Source: Selenomonas sp. (GTDB lineage: Bacteria > Bacillota > Negativicutes > Selenomonadales > Selenomonadaceae). Taken from it: DNA of 25,264 bases. The stretch covers positions 1 through 25,264 of the forward strand of contig NZ_JALFCU010000030.1 in the NCBI RefSeq assembly GCF_022771645.1. Reading direction: 5' to 3'. The position numbers were made by a program, and so were the translations under genes. Under the pieces are notes generated by a model. The model had not been told where the DNA came from. It worked only from the letters and a program-made list of their open reading frames with translations, and did not search any database. Positions within the stretch are counted from its first letter, which is position 1. Every line of letters starts with the position of its first letter. Of this stretch, positions 1-7,493 are shown one piece after another.

Positions 1-7
1 CATGCGG

Positions 8-13
8 TATGAT
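8..13 (+). promoter_or_regulatory. possible -10 box of the clostripain-family gene
   Basis: A TATGAT hexamer lies 53 bases before the start codon at 67, a normal distance for a sigma-A -10 box. The -35 region would lie outside the window, so this cannot be tested here. It lacks the TGn extension seen in the tandem-repeat promoters further on. Confidence 0.3.
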
Positions 14-66
14 GGACGCAGAGGCAATTTTCACACAAGAAAGACAACGAAAGGAAGTGGAACTTT

Positions 67-2034
67 ATGAGGGAACCTTGGAAAACGAGGCGGCGCGCCG
101 GGCTGTGGAGAGCCTTGGCGGCCGTGCTCTGCATCACGGTACTGCTGCTCGCCTTTGCAGGCTGCAGCGACGGCGAGGATTCGCCGAGCCATGCGAAGAT
201 CGACGGCCTCGGCGAGAAGACGACGGGCACGTGGGTCGTCGAGATGTACGTCTGCGGCACGGACCTCGAGTCCGAGAACGGCGCGGCGTCCTCCGACCTC
301 GCGGAGCTCACGAAGAACCCGCCGCCCGACGGCGTGACGTTCGTCATCCAGACGGGCGGCGCGAAGAAATGGCAGAACAAGGAAATCAAGCGCAAGGAGA
401 TCGACCGCTTCGTCTATGACAAGGACGGCCTGCGCAAGGTCGAGCACAAGGCCGACGCCGATATGGCTGCGACGGACACGTTCGCCGATTTCCTGCACTA
501 TGCGAATGACAACTACGCGGCGGACCACCGCATCCTGATCGTCTGGGATCACGGCGGCGGCACGGTCGGTGGCGCGTGCTACGACGAGCGCTCCGGCAAC
601 ATGATGTCGCTGAACCAGATGCAGGACGCGCTCGCGAGCACGTATGACAAGAATCTGGAAAAGCCGCCGTTCGACATCGTCGGCTTCGACTGCTGCCTCA
701 TGGCGACGTACGGCGTCGCGAACGCGTTCGAGGGCTACGGCCGCTACCTCGTCGCGTCGCAGGAGCTCGAGCCGGGCAACGGCTGGTACTACACGGGCAT
801 CGTCGACGGCTTCAACAAAGGCGTCGGCAGCGACCCGCTCGTGCTCGCGAAGGTCATCTGCAACGCGTACATGGAAGGCTGCGAGGAGGTCGGCACGGAG
901 GACGAAGCGACGCTCTCCGTCACGGACCTCTCGAAGCTCCCGCAGCTGCGCGCTGCCTATGAAAAGATGGGCGACGAAGCGATGCGGGTCGCGCAGGCTG
1001 ATCCGAAGAAATTCTTCTCGCGCTACGGCCGCCAGGCGAAGAAGTCCGAGAACTTCGGCGGCAACACGCGCGACACGGGCTTCACGAACATGATCGACCT
1101 CGGCGATTTCGCGCAGCGCACGGAAAAGCTGCTGCCGAAGACGTCGAAAGAAGTCGTGGCGGCGCTCGACGCGGCCGTCGTTTACAAAGTGAGCGGCGAC
1201 CTGAAGACGGAGTCGCACGGCCTGTCGTGCTACTATCCGTACCAGGTCGAGCAGCAGCCGGCGTTCGAGGACGTGCGCGCGGCGAGCGACAACTACAAGA
1301 AACTTTACCGCTACCTCGCGACGGGCAAGGCGCCGAAAGGCCAGACGCGCTCCGCGATGTTCGATGTCAGCAGCATGGAAGACCTCGCGCTCGACGCCGA
1401 TGAGGACGGCACGGTGTTCTGCAAGCTCACGGAGCAGCAGATGGAGAACCTCGCGACGATCCGCTGCGACCTCATCTGGTACGATGAGAGCCAGGACGCG
1501 CTCGTCATGCTCGGCAACGACGCGAACGTCGACATGGATTGGGACAGCGGCATGTGCAAGGACAACTTCGACGGCACGTGGGTCATGCTGGACAAGCACC
1601 CCGTCTACATCGACGTGACGAACGAGACGGACAGCCACATCACGTACGCCATCCCGATCAAGCTGAACGGCGAGCAGATGAACCTCTTCGTCGCGTTTGA
1701 CATCGAGGCGCAGGCGTACAAGATCCTCGGCGCGCGCGCCGGCCTGAATGAAAAAGGCGCCGCCGATCGCAACCTCGTGAAGCTGAAAGCCGGCGACCAG
1801 GTGACGACGCAGCTCTACGGCGCGTCCATCAACGGCAACGGCGAAGACGTCGCGCTCATCGACGCCGAGACGTTCACGCTCGGCGACAACCCGACGGTTT
1901 CCGACGAGCCGCTCGGCGATGGTACATACGCCTACGTCTTCGACTTCATCACCCCGACCGGCGACTACGCGATGTCGGACCTCGCGTCGTACGAATTGAA
2001 GAACGGCGAGATCACGACAACGGTGTACGAGTAA
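67..2034 (+). CDS. clostripain-family (C11) cysteine peptidase, lipoprotein
   Basis: A 655-residue exported peptidase of the clostripain family, which cleaves proteins usually after basic residues. The N-terminus has a basic stretch, a hydrophobic segment (about 16-31) and a lipobox ending AFAGC, so Cys33 should be lipidated and the protein membrane-anchored. The catalytic His is His162 in a WDHGGG motif. The nucleophile should be Cys210 in FDCCLMA; the family usually has Ala where Cys209 sits. The last 270 or so residues have no domain I recognise. The start at 67 follows AAGGAAG with good spacing. No terminator separates it from the acidic protein gene 47 bases downstream, so co-transcription is possible. 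Family assignment is firm from the two catalytic motifs; the substrate is unknown. Confidence 0.9.
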   Translation: MREPWKTRRRAGLWRALAAVLCITVLLLAFAGCSDGEDSPSHAKIDGLGEKTTGTWVVEMYVCGTDLESENGAASSDLAELTKNPPPDGVTFVIQTGGAKKWQNKEIKRKEIDRFVYDKDGLRKVEHKADADMAATDTFADFLHYANDNYAADHRILIVWDHGGGTVGGACYDERSGNMMSLNQMQDALASTYDKNLEKPPFDIVGFDCCLMATYGVANAFEGYGRYLVASQELEPGNGWYYTGIVDGFNKGVGSDPLVLAKVICNAYMEGCEEVGTEDEATLSVTDLSKLPQLRAAYEKMGDEAMRVAQADPKKFFSRYGRQAKKSENFGGNTRDTGFTNMIDLGDFAQRTEKLLPKTSKEVVAALDAAVVYKVSGDLKTESHGLSCYYPYQVEQQPAFEDVRAASDNYKKLYRYLATGKAPKGQTRSAMFDVSSMEDLALDADEDGTVFCKLTEQQMENLATIRCDLIWYDESQDALVMLGNDANVDMDWDSGMCKDNFDGTWVMLDKHPVYIDVTNETDSHITYAIPIKLNGEQMNLFVAFDIEAQAYKILGARAGLNEKGAADRNLVKLKAGDQVTTQLYGASINGNGEDVALIDAETFTLGDNPTVSDEPLGDGTYAYVFDFITPTGDYAMSDLASYELKNGEITTTVYE

Positions 2035-2081
2035 ATTTTTGAGGTTTCACCACTTTTATATATCGAAAGGATGACAACACC

Positions 2082-2990
2082 ATGGCTACGCACGAATTGA
2101 AACTCCGTTTTACCGACAAGCAGGGCAACCGCGGCAAAATCCGCCTGGACTATCCGAATCTCGATATCGATGAGTACGACTGGTTCGAGCTCGACGGCGA
2201 GGACGAAGGGCATATCGTCATCGCGTTCGACGAGAAGCCGGACCTCGATGAGATTTTCTCCGACGACGAAGAGCCGGAGATCATCAAGGGCACGGACGAG
2301 GACGGCAACAAGGTCTACATCATTTACGCCAATATCGACGATCTCTCCGATTTCGAGCTCGAGGGCGAGGATGACGAGATCATCGCGGTGAAATACGACG
2401 GTGGCGACGACAGCCGCAGTCACGGCTCGAAGAAAAACAAGGCCGGCAGTCTCGCGGACAAGCTCCGCCGCAATCTCGGCCGCGACAGCAAATCCTCCCG
2501 CAAGTCCGGCGGCGGCCGCGGCGGCAAAGGCGGCGGGCAGAAATGCACGAAATCCATGATCAACAAAGCCGCCCGCGCCGCCGGCGTCAGCACGACGACG
2601 TACGCGTCCATCATGGGCTACGAGCTCCTCTCGGAAGACGAATACGAAGACTACATGGATTCCGATGACTTCGAAGAGTTCGAGCTCGAAGACGACGACG
2701 ACATCGACTGGGACGACGTCGACGATGATGACGATGACGATGACGACGATGATGATGACGACGATGACGATGATGATGACGACGACGACGACGACGATGA
2801 CGATGATGATGATGACGACGATGACGATGATGATGACGACGATGATGACGAAGACGATGAAGACGATGAAGATGTAGAAGACGACGAAGAAGATTACGAG
2901 GAGGAAGAGGAAGACTACGAAGAAGACGACGGCGGCGACGACTACGACGATGGCGGCGACGACGGCGGAGATTATGATGATGAAGAATAA
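2082..2990 (+). CDS. acidic protein with KCT/MGY core and long poly-Asp tail
   Basis: I do not recognise a named family. Of 302 residues, 1-110 form an acidic, probably beta-rich domain; 111-152 are a basic Gly/Ser/Lys/Arg linker. Residues 153-188 are a core (QKCT..M....AARAAG.S...YA..MGY....EDEY) shared ungapped with the protein at 3470. The tail from about 190 is almost purely acidic, with about 43 consecutive Asp (residues 214-256), then Glu/Asp/Tyr and a C-terminus of GGDYDD type. No signal peptide or membrane segment is seen, so it is probably cytoplasmic. The start follows AAAGGA at 2066. The Asp run mixes GAC and GAT rather than being a pure triplet repeat, which suggests selection on the protein. 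Cation binding is a reasonable guess but not shown. Confidence 0.85.
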   Translation: MATHELKLRFTDKQGNRGKIRLDYPNLDIDEYDWFELDGEDEGHIVIAFDEKPDLDEIFSDDEEPEIIKGTDEDGNKVYIIYANIDDLSDFELEGEDDEIIAVKYDGGDDSRSHGSKKNKAGSLADKLRRNLGRDSKSSRKSGGGRGGKGGGQKCTKSMINKAARAAGVSTTTYASIMGYELLSEDEYEDYMDSDDFEEFELEDDDDIDWDDVDDDDDDDDDDDDDDDDDDDDDDDDDDDDDDDDDDDDDDDDDDDEDDEDDEDVEDDEEDYEEEEEDYEEDDGGDDYDDGGDDGGDYDDEE

Positions 2991-3010
2991 GAAGAATAAG
3001 GGGTAGCATG

Positions 3011-3280
3011 AAAAGCCTTCCCCTCAGGGGAAGGTGGCCCCGAAGGGGTCGGAAAGGGTCCCTTGTACGACAGATGGATTCGAACGTCGTATGTTGCGCG
3101 GGTGCGCGCACGAACGTCATGCTTTGGGGCGTGCGCGCACCGGCGATGTGTTACGCCGTGCGAATCGGAAGGCCGTACAAGCGACCCTCTCCTGGCGCTG
3201 CACTTCGTTCCGCGCCTGTCCTCTCCCTGAGGGAGAGGCTGCTGGGGTTCGTTTCGTTTAATGACATTGCCTCCAGAGAG
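3011..3280 (+). repeat. nested-palindrome intergenic element, copy 1
   Basis: This non-coding stretch between two acidic-protein genes starts with a hairpin (CCTTCCCCTCAGGGGAAGG) and ends with its counterpart (CTCTCCCTGAGGGAGAG). Inside are GGGTCCCTTGTACG and the roughly inverse GTACAAGCGACCC, around a GGTGCGCGCA-type centre. The right edge carries TTAATGACATTGCCTCC. It is clearly homologous to the element at 20897-21194. ORFs read through it have no family features and no ribosome sites. It may also act as a terminator. Confidence 0.75.
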
Positions 3281-3336
3281 GGAGGCGAATTTACCAGTAT
3301 TCTTTCGTATTGAAATTCTCCCTCAAAATTGTTTTC

Positions 3337-3405
3337 TGCATTTCGTGCCAAAAAAGTGCATTTCGTGCCACATTCCGTCCGAGGGGGAACGGAATCTGCT
3401 ATATT
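3337..3405 (+). promoter_or_regulatory. tandem-repeat promoter of the exported acidic protein
   Basis: Two copies of TGCATTTCGTGCC (3337-3349 and 3357-3369) lie exactly 20 bp apart. An extended -10, TGCTATATT, has its hexamer at 3400-3405, 31 bp after the second unit. No good -35 hexamer is present, which fits a promoter that needs an activator bound at the repeats. The start codon of the gene at 3470 would leave a leader of about 58 bases. Confidence 0.65.
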
Positions 3406-3469
3406 TTTCACAGATCAGGAAATGTGTGGCCGCCGGATGGCGGGAAAAACTAAGGAGATGTGGATTGTC

Positions 3470-4489
3470 ATGAAACTCACGATGAACAACCAGAAGAAGA
3501 ACAAACGCCTCGCACTGCTCGTTGCGTGTGCGTTCGGCGCGAGCGTCGCGTTCGGCATCGCGCCGGTCGGGACGACGAACGACATGGGCCTCCTCGGCGG
3601 AAGCATTGTGGAAGCTGCTTCCTCGCAGTCAGGCCATGTCACGGGCCAAGACAAGAAGGGCAAGAAGCACAAGAAGGGCAAGAAGGCCAAGAAGCCGACG
3701 AAGCCGCAGCAGAAAGTCAAGAAGGACGGCCGCGGCAAGAACCAGAAGTGCACGGCGAAGATGCTGTCGGGCGCCGCATCCCGCGCTGGGCTCAGCGTCC
3801 CCGCGTACGCATACTACATGGGCTACATCATCGTGACGGAAGAAGAGTACACGATTTATGAGGCCTCCCCGGACTTCGTGGTCTTCGTGCTCGTCGATGA
3901 CAGCGACGTCGATTGGGATGACCTCGACATCGATGAGATCGAAGAAGAGACGGAAGAATGGGAAGAGTACGAGGAAGAGTATGAAGAGTGGGAGGAGGAA
4001 GAAGAAGACTACGACGATGACGAAGACTTCGACGACGACGAGTATGACGACGACGAAGACTTCGACGATGAAGACTACGATGATGACGAGGACTTCGACG
4101 ACGAAGACTATGACGACGAGGATGAAGATCTCGACGACGAGGATTTCGACGATGAAGACGAAGATCTCGATGACGAAGACTTCGATGATGAAGACGAAGA
4201 CCTCGACGAAGACTATGATGATGACGCCGACGATCTCGATGAAGACTTCGACGATGATGCCGACGACATGGACGAAGATTTCGATGATGACGCCGACGAC
4301 ATGGAGGAAGACTTCGACGACAGCGCCGACGAAGATTATGACGATGCCGGCGACGAGGACTATGGCGATGACGGCGGCTATGACGATGCCGAGGACTATG
4401 GCGACGACGGTGGCTACGACGATGGCGGCTACGATGATGGCGGCTATGACGACGGTGGCTACGACGACGGCGGCGACTACGACGAGTGA
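3470..4489 (+). CDS. exported acidic repeat protein, paralogue of the 2082 protein
   Basis: A 339-residue protein of no family I can name. A basic N-terminus and hydrophobic segment (14-34) look like a signal peptide with cleavage near VEA-AS (48-50). Then comes a Lys-rich stretch (62-90), and at 92-127 the QKCT...M...AASRAG.S...YA..MGY....EEEY core shared with the 2082 protein. The tail from about 150 is built of short acidic units such as DEDFDD, DEDYDD and DEDLDD, passing into repeated GGYDD at the C-terminus. The start at 3470 follows AAGGAG with 12-base spacing; an in-frame ATG at 3458 directly abuts the ribosome site. The reading frame continues upstream only through the regulatory repeat. 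It has its own tandem-repeat promoter. Role unknown; surface cation binding is possible. Confidence 0.85.
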   Translation: MKLTMNNQKKNKRLALLVACAFGASVAFGIAPVGTTNDMGLLGGSIVEAASSQSGHVTGQDKKGKKHKKGKKAKKPTKPQQKVKKDGRGKNQKCTAKMLSGAASRAGLSVPAYAYYMGYIIVTEEEYTIYEASPDFVVFVLVDDSDVDWDDLDIDEIEEETEEWEEYEEEYEEWEEEEEDYDDDEDFDDDEYDDDEDFDDEDYDDDEDFDDEDYDDEDEDLDDEDFDDEDEDLDDEDFDDEDEDLDEDYDDDADDLDEDFDDDADDMDEDFDDDADDMEEDFDDSADEDYDDAGDEDYGDDGGYDDAEDYGDDGGYDDGGYDDGGYDDGGYDDGGDYDE

Positions 4490-4535
4490 TCAAAGGCAGA
4501 TGCGGTTCGCCGCCTGACAAACGGAGGTGCACCCC

Positions 4536-4898
4536 ATGGGATTTCTTGATTTCCTCGACAAGAAGCTCGATGAGTTCAACGACAAGCTCGATGATCTCAG
4601 CGAGAAGGTCGATAAGTATTCCGAAGACATCGACAAGCTGGCGGAAGAGTACGAGAGCCTGAGCACGGACGAGCTCCTCGAGATCCGTGACCAGTCCGGT
4701 CATTCGCTCGACATCCTCCAGAAGCGCGCCGCTGCCGCCCAAGCGTTGAAAGCGCGCGGCATCGGCGGCGACGACGATGATGACGATGACGATGATGACT
4801 ACGACGACGATGACGATGACGATGATGAGGAGGACGAGGACGAAGAAGAGGAAGAGAAACCAAAAAAGCGCAAAGGATTAAAGCGGAAAGCCCGCTGA
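4536..4898 (+). CDS. small coiled-coil protein with acidic tract and basic tail
   Basis: This 120-residue protein is unrecognised. Residues 1-50 are charged and helical with heptad-like spacing (repeated LDKK, LDE, KLDDL), suggesting a coiled coil. A second helical region (about 45-77) contains TDELLEIRDQSG and KRAAAAQALKARG. An almost pure Asp/Glu tract follows (about 79-109), and a strongly basic end (KPKKRKGLKRKAR). It has no signal peptide. GGAGGTG at 4523 fixes the ATG at 4536; a GTG at 4527 is part of the ribosome site itself. It lies 46 bases after the exported acidic protein and is probably co-transcribed with it. It lacks the KCT/MGY core of its two neighbours. Confidence 0.8.
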   Translation: MGFLDFLDKKLDEFNDKLDDLSEKVDKYSEDIDKLAEEYESLSTDELLEIRDQSGHSLDILQKRAAAAQALKARGIGGDDDDDDDDDDYDDDDDDDDEEDEDEEEEEKPKKRKGLKRKAR

Positions 4899-4920
4899 CC
4901 AGATGCGCTGAGGGCAGCGT

Positions 4921-5012
4921 GCCCCGGGCGGATACGATCACGCTCGTACCGGGGCCAATTCCTTCCCACACTCCTTTCCTAACTGGGAACGGCCGATGCA
5001 AGCGGCGTTCCC
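4921..5012 (+). other. structured leader or small RNA region before the DUF4337-like gene
   Basis: Two strong stem-loops can be drawn here. The first pairs GCCCCGG (4921) and TACGA (4933) with TCGTA (4944) and CCGGGGC (4949). The second pairs GGGAACGGCCG (4985) with CGGCGTTCCC (5003). A terminator-like hairpin follows at 5025-5076, just before the next gene. I cannot match the pattern to a known riboswitch or T-box. It could be an attenuating leader, an intergenic small RNA or the 3' end of the acidic-gene transcript. Confidence 0.4.
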
Positions 5013-5024
5013 GCATCCCCATCC

Positions 5025-5076
5025 GGGAAGGGCTGCCGCAGCAGGACCGCTGCTACAGCCCTTTTCCTATTTTTTT
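5025..5076 (+). terminator. intrinsic terminator or attenuator in front of the DUF4337-like gene
   Basis: GGGCTG (5030) pairs with CAGCCC (5056) and an inner GCAGC pairs with GCTGC. The stem can be extended by GGGAA against the following T-rich bases. A run of TTTTCCTATTTTTTT follows. The T-run ends 22 bases before the start codon at 5099, so it either ends the upstream transcript or attenuates this gene. Confidence 0.65.
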
Positions 5077-5098
5077 GAAACACAGGAGGCAACCCCCT

Positions 5099-5653
5099 AT
5101 GGCAGAAGAGAAAAAAGACGAAGAAAAAAAGACCGAGGACGGCGAAAAGAAATTTTCCGACCGCCAGATGAAGCTCGTGGCGCTGACGGCGCTGCTGCTC
5201 GCCATCTGCGCGACGTTCTCGTCGCTGAAGGCCGGCGGCCTGACAAACGCCGCGATCCTCGCGCAGAGCCAGGCGTCCGACCAGTGGGCGTACTATCAGG
5301 CGAAGAGCCTGAAGGAAAACACGTACAAGGTGCAGATCGACCAGATCAAGCTCCACGAGGATCAGTTCAACCGCGAACAGGCGGACAAGACCATCGCGAA
5401 ATATCAGGAGAAGATCGAGCAGTACAAGCAGGAGGAGCAGGAGATCAGCGAGACGGCGAAAGGCCTCGAGGCGAAGCGCGACCATTCGCTCGAGCTCCGC
5501 ACGGGCTTCTCGAGCGGCCTGACGTACCTCCAGATCGCCATCCTGCTCGCGTCGCTGACGGCGCTCGTCAAGCAGATCATGTTCTGGTATGCGAGCATCG
5601 TCGTCGGCGCGATCGGCGCGTATTACTTCTTCTCGACGCTCATGTTGATGTAA
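5099..5653 (+). CDS. DUF4337-like membrane protein
   Basis: A 184-residue protein with a charged Lys/Glu-rich N-terminus, a membrane helix (about 26-42), a long charged helical region and two closely spaced C-terminal helices (about 140-157 and 160-182). The stretch SDQWAYYQAKSLKEN after the first helix is typical of DUF4337 proteins, which have no established function. The central part (about 80-128) is Gln/Glu/Lys-rich and probably a coiled coil. The start at 5099 has AGGAGG nine bases upstream; the frame extends upstream only through the structured leader. The nucleotidase gene follows 33 bases later with its own ribosome site, so the two are probably co-transcribed. Confidence 0.8.
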   Translation: MAEEKKDEEKKTEDGEKKFSDRQMKLVALTALLLAICATFSSLKAGGLTNAAILAQSQASDQWAYYQAKSLKENTYKVQIDQIKLHEDQFNREQADKTIAKYQEKIEQYKQEEQEISETAKGLEAKRDHSLELRTGFSSGLTYLQIAILLASLTALVKQIMFWYASIVVGAIGAYYFFSTLMLM

Positions 5654-5686
5654 GATATTTTGCGAAAGCTCCAAGGAGGTATTTTT

Positions 5687-7285
5687 ATGAAGCGACTGTT
5701 TTGCTGCCTGCTGCTCGTGCTGAGCCTCCTCACCAGCACGGCCTTTGCGGCAGATTTTTCCGACCTCGTCATCCTGCATACGAATGACACGCACGGCTAT
5801 GACCAGCGCTCCGACGCGGACGGCGTGAACGGCATGGCGGCCGTCGCCGGCCTGCGCGACGAGCTCTTGGCGCAGGGCAAACACGTGCTGCTGCTCGACG
5901 CGGGCGACGCGATCCAGGACAACAACCTCGTGAATTTCAGCAAGGGCGCGTCGGCCATCGCGTTCATGAACGCGGTCGGCTATGATGCGATGTGCCTCGG
6001 CAACCATGAGTTCGACTACGGGCAGGACGTGACGCTCGCGCGCATCCGCGAGGCGCGCTTCCCGATGATGGCGTGCAACATCGTCGTGGAGGCGACGGGC
6101 GAGCTCTTCGCGCAGCCCGTCACGATCGTCCGCAAGGGCGACCACAAGATTGGCATCGTCGGCATCACGACGCCGGAGGCCGCGACGAGTGCGTCGCCGA
6201 TGGCCGTCGCGGGGCTGAAATTTTTGCAGGGCCAGGACCTCTACGCCGCCGTGCAGAAAGAAGTCAACTACCTGAAAGCGCTCGGCTGCGACCTCATCGT
6301 CGCTGTCGGCCACATGGGCAGCGAGAATTTCAACGTCGGCAACCGCTCGAACGACGTGCTCGAAAACGTCACGGGCATCGACATCTTCATCGACGGCCAC
6401 GACCATGCCGTGAAAAATCTCTACGTGGGCGGCGCGCTGCTCGCCGAGACGGGCAGCTACACGAAGAACATCGGCCACATCGTCTGGAAAGACGGCCAGT
6501 GGCAGGAAGAACTGCTGCCGTTCGATGCAAAACGCACGCAGGACAAAGATGTGAAGGCGCTGATCGACCGCGTCGCCGATGATGTCAACGCGCAGCTCTC
6601 GAAGCCCATCGGCACGTCAGCGTTCGCGCTCGACGCGACGCGCGACCCGGGCGTGCGAACGATGGAGATGAATGCGGGTGACTTCGTCGCGGACGCGTTC
6701 CTCTGGCAGGCGAATCAGGCGACGGTCATCGACGGCACGACGGTTGACGCGGCCATCACGAACGGCGGCGGCATCCGCGCCAGCATCCCCGCCGGCACGG
6801 TGACGCTCGGCGACATTTCGCGCGCCGTCCCGTACAACAACGTGCTCTACGTCATGACGCTCAAAGGCAGCGACCTCCTCGAACTCCTCGAGGCGGCGAC
6901 GTGCGCGACGCCGCGTGCGATCGGCGCGTTCCCGCAGGTCGCAGGCATCGAGTACACGATCGACACGCGCGTGCCATACGAGAACGGCCGGCAGTATCCG
7001 GGCAGCACGTACTTCGCGCCGAAGAACCTCGGCTCGCGCGTCCAGATCACGAGCGTCGGCGGCAAGCCGTTCGACCTCGACGCGACGTACCACGTCGTCA
7101 CGGTCGAATTCGTCGTCCGCGGCGGCGACGCCTACGGCCACTGCGTCGAACCCGGCGCCATCGAATCGACGAGCATCGGCTACGCCGACAAGGAAGCCAT
7201 CGTCAACTACCTCAAAGAAGCGCTGAATGGCGTTGTGCCGGAAAGCTATCAAGAGGCGCAGGGACGGATCACGATTCTGAAATAA
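5687..7285 (+). CDS. secreted 5'-nucleotidase / metallophosphoesterase (UshA family)
   Basis: This 532-residue exported enzyme should remove phosphate from nucleotides, giving nucleosides, with two metal ions; some relatives also act on 2',3'-cyclic nucleotides. A signal peptide (1-21, cleavage near AFA-ADF) precedes the metallophosphatase domain. Metal-ligand motifs are HTNDTHG (Asp34, His36), DAGD (Asp74), GNHE (Asn106, His107), GHMGSE (His209) and GHDH (His238, His240). The C-terminal substrate domain has NGGGIRASIPAG (359-370) and its usual SRAVPYNN continuation. No anchor such as LPXTG or SLH is seen. AAGGAGG fixes the ATG at 5687 against an in-frame start at 5660. Family and export are firm; the natural substrate is not. 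Confidence 0.92.
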   Translation: MKRLFCCLLLVLSLLTSTAFAADFSDLVILHTNDTHGYDQRSDADGVNGMAAVAGLRDELLAQGKHVLLLDAGDAIQDNNLVNFSKGASAIAFMNAVGYDAMCLGNHEFDYGQDVTLARIREARFPMMACNIVVEATGELFAQPVTIVRKGDHKIGIVGITTPEAATSASPMAVAGLKFLQGQDLYAAVQKEVNYLKALGCDLIVAVGHMGSENFNVGNRSNDVLENVTGIDIFIDGHDHAVKNLYVGGALLAETGSYTKNIGHIVWKDGQWQEELLPFDAKRTQDKDVKALIDRVADDVNAQLSKPIGTSAFALDATRDPGVRTMEMNAGDFVADAFLWQANQATVIDGTTVDAAITNGGGIRASIPAGTVTLGDISRAVPYNNVLYVMTLKGSDLLELLEAATCATPRAIGAFPQVAGIEYTIDTRVPYENGRQYPGSTYFAPKNLGSRVQITSVGGKPFDLDATYHVVTVEFVVRGGDAYGHCVEPGAIESTSIGYADKEAIVNYLKEALNGVVPESYQEAQGRITILK

Positions 7286-7314
7286 ATTCGTTTCGGATTT
7301 CGATTTTTCTTCAT

Positions 7315-7395
7315 CTATTGCCGAACGTAACGATTACAGCAGCCTTCCCCTTCCCCGAAGGGGAAGGCTGCTGAGGAAGCTACGCTCGGCAACAG
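7315..7395 (+). repeat. minimal palindromic element (TTGCCGA-type ends)
   Basis: An 81-base near-palindrome. ATTGCCGAACGTAAC and CAGCAGCC on the left are mirrored by GGCTGCTG and CTACGCTCGGCAACAG on the right, around CTTCCCCTTCCCCGAAGGGGAAG. The ends match the larger elements at 19218-19530 and 22641-22891, so this looks like a copy that lost its interior. It may end the nucleotidase transcript, although no T-run follows. Confidence 0.75.
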
Positions 7396-7493
7396 CACCA
7401 TCGATTCGCTTTCACGACATTGCTTCCCTGCTAAGATGGGGAAGCTTTGCGTTGAATGACCATTCACCCTATCGACGAACCCAAAGGACTACC

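Noticed and set aside
31..1638. A 535-residue open frame on the minus strand opposite the clostripain-family gene.
   Set aside because: It is an antisense shadow of a GC-rich gene, with Arg/Val/Leu-rich composition and no domain.
2039..2064. TTGAGG and TATATA/TATATC before the 2082 gene as a promoter.
   Set aside because: Spacing of 12-14 bases is too short for a sigma-A promoter, and read-through from the upstream gene explains expression.
3337..3369. On the minus strand the repeat reads TGGCACGAAATGCA, resembling a sigma-54 -24/-12 promoter.
   Set aside because: The GG and GC dinucleotides are separated by 8 bases; sigma-54 needs 10. All units have the same wrong spacing, and most have no gene in the right place on that strand.
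3008..3411. Open frames on both strands within the intergenic element after the 2082 gene.
   Set aside because: The region is repeat sequence found elsewhere in the window, and the frames have no ribosome sites or family features.
3329..3469. Upstream extension of the acidic-protein frame and similar frames encoding FSAFRAK-VHFVP at 8442 and 24898.
   Set aside because: These are simply translations of the regulatory repeat. They lack ribosome sites, and good starts exist downstream. Minus-strand versions (FGTKC, LARNAEN) are the same artefact.
3670..4489. Short tandem DNA repeats in the acidic tails as a CRISPR-like or satellite array.
   Set aside because: They follow codon periodicity in an open frame with varied GAC/GAT/GAA/GAG use and have no unique spacers.
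3828..4742. Arg/His/Ser-rich and Met/Thr-rich frames overlapping the acidic-protein genes.
   Set aside because: They are out-of-frame readings of GAC/GAT-rich DNA. The acidic frame has the signal peptide, shared core and ribosome sites.
4921..5076. Structured leader as a T-box or a known riboswitch.
   Set aside because: No T-box sequence or recognisable conserved core of a metabolite riboswitch was found; only generic stems and a terminator are visible.
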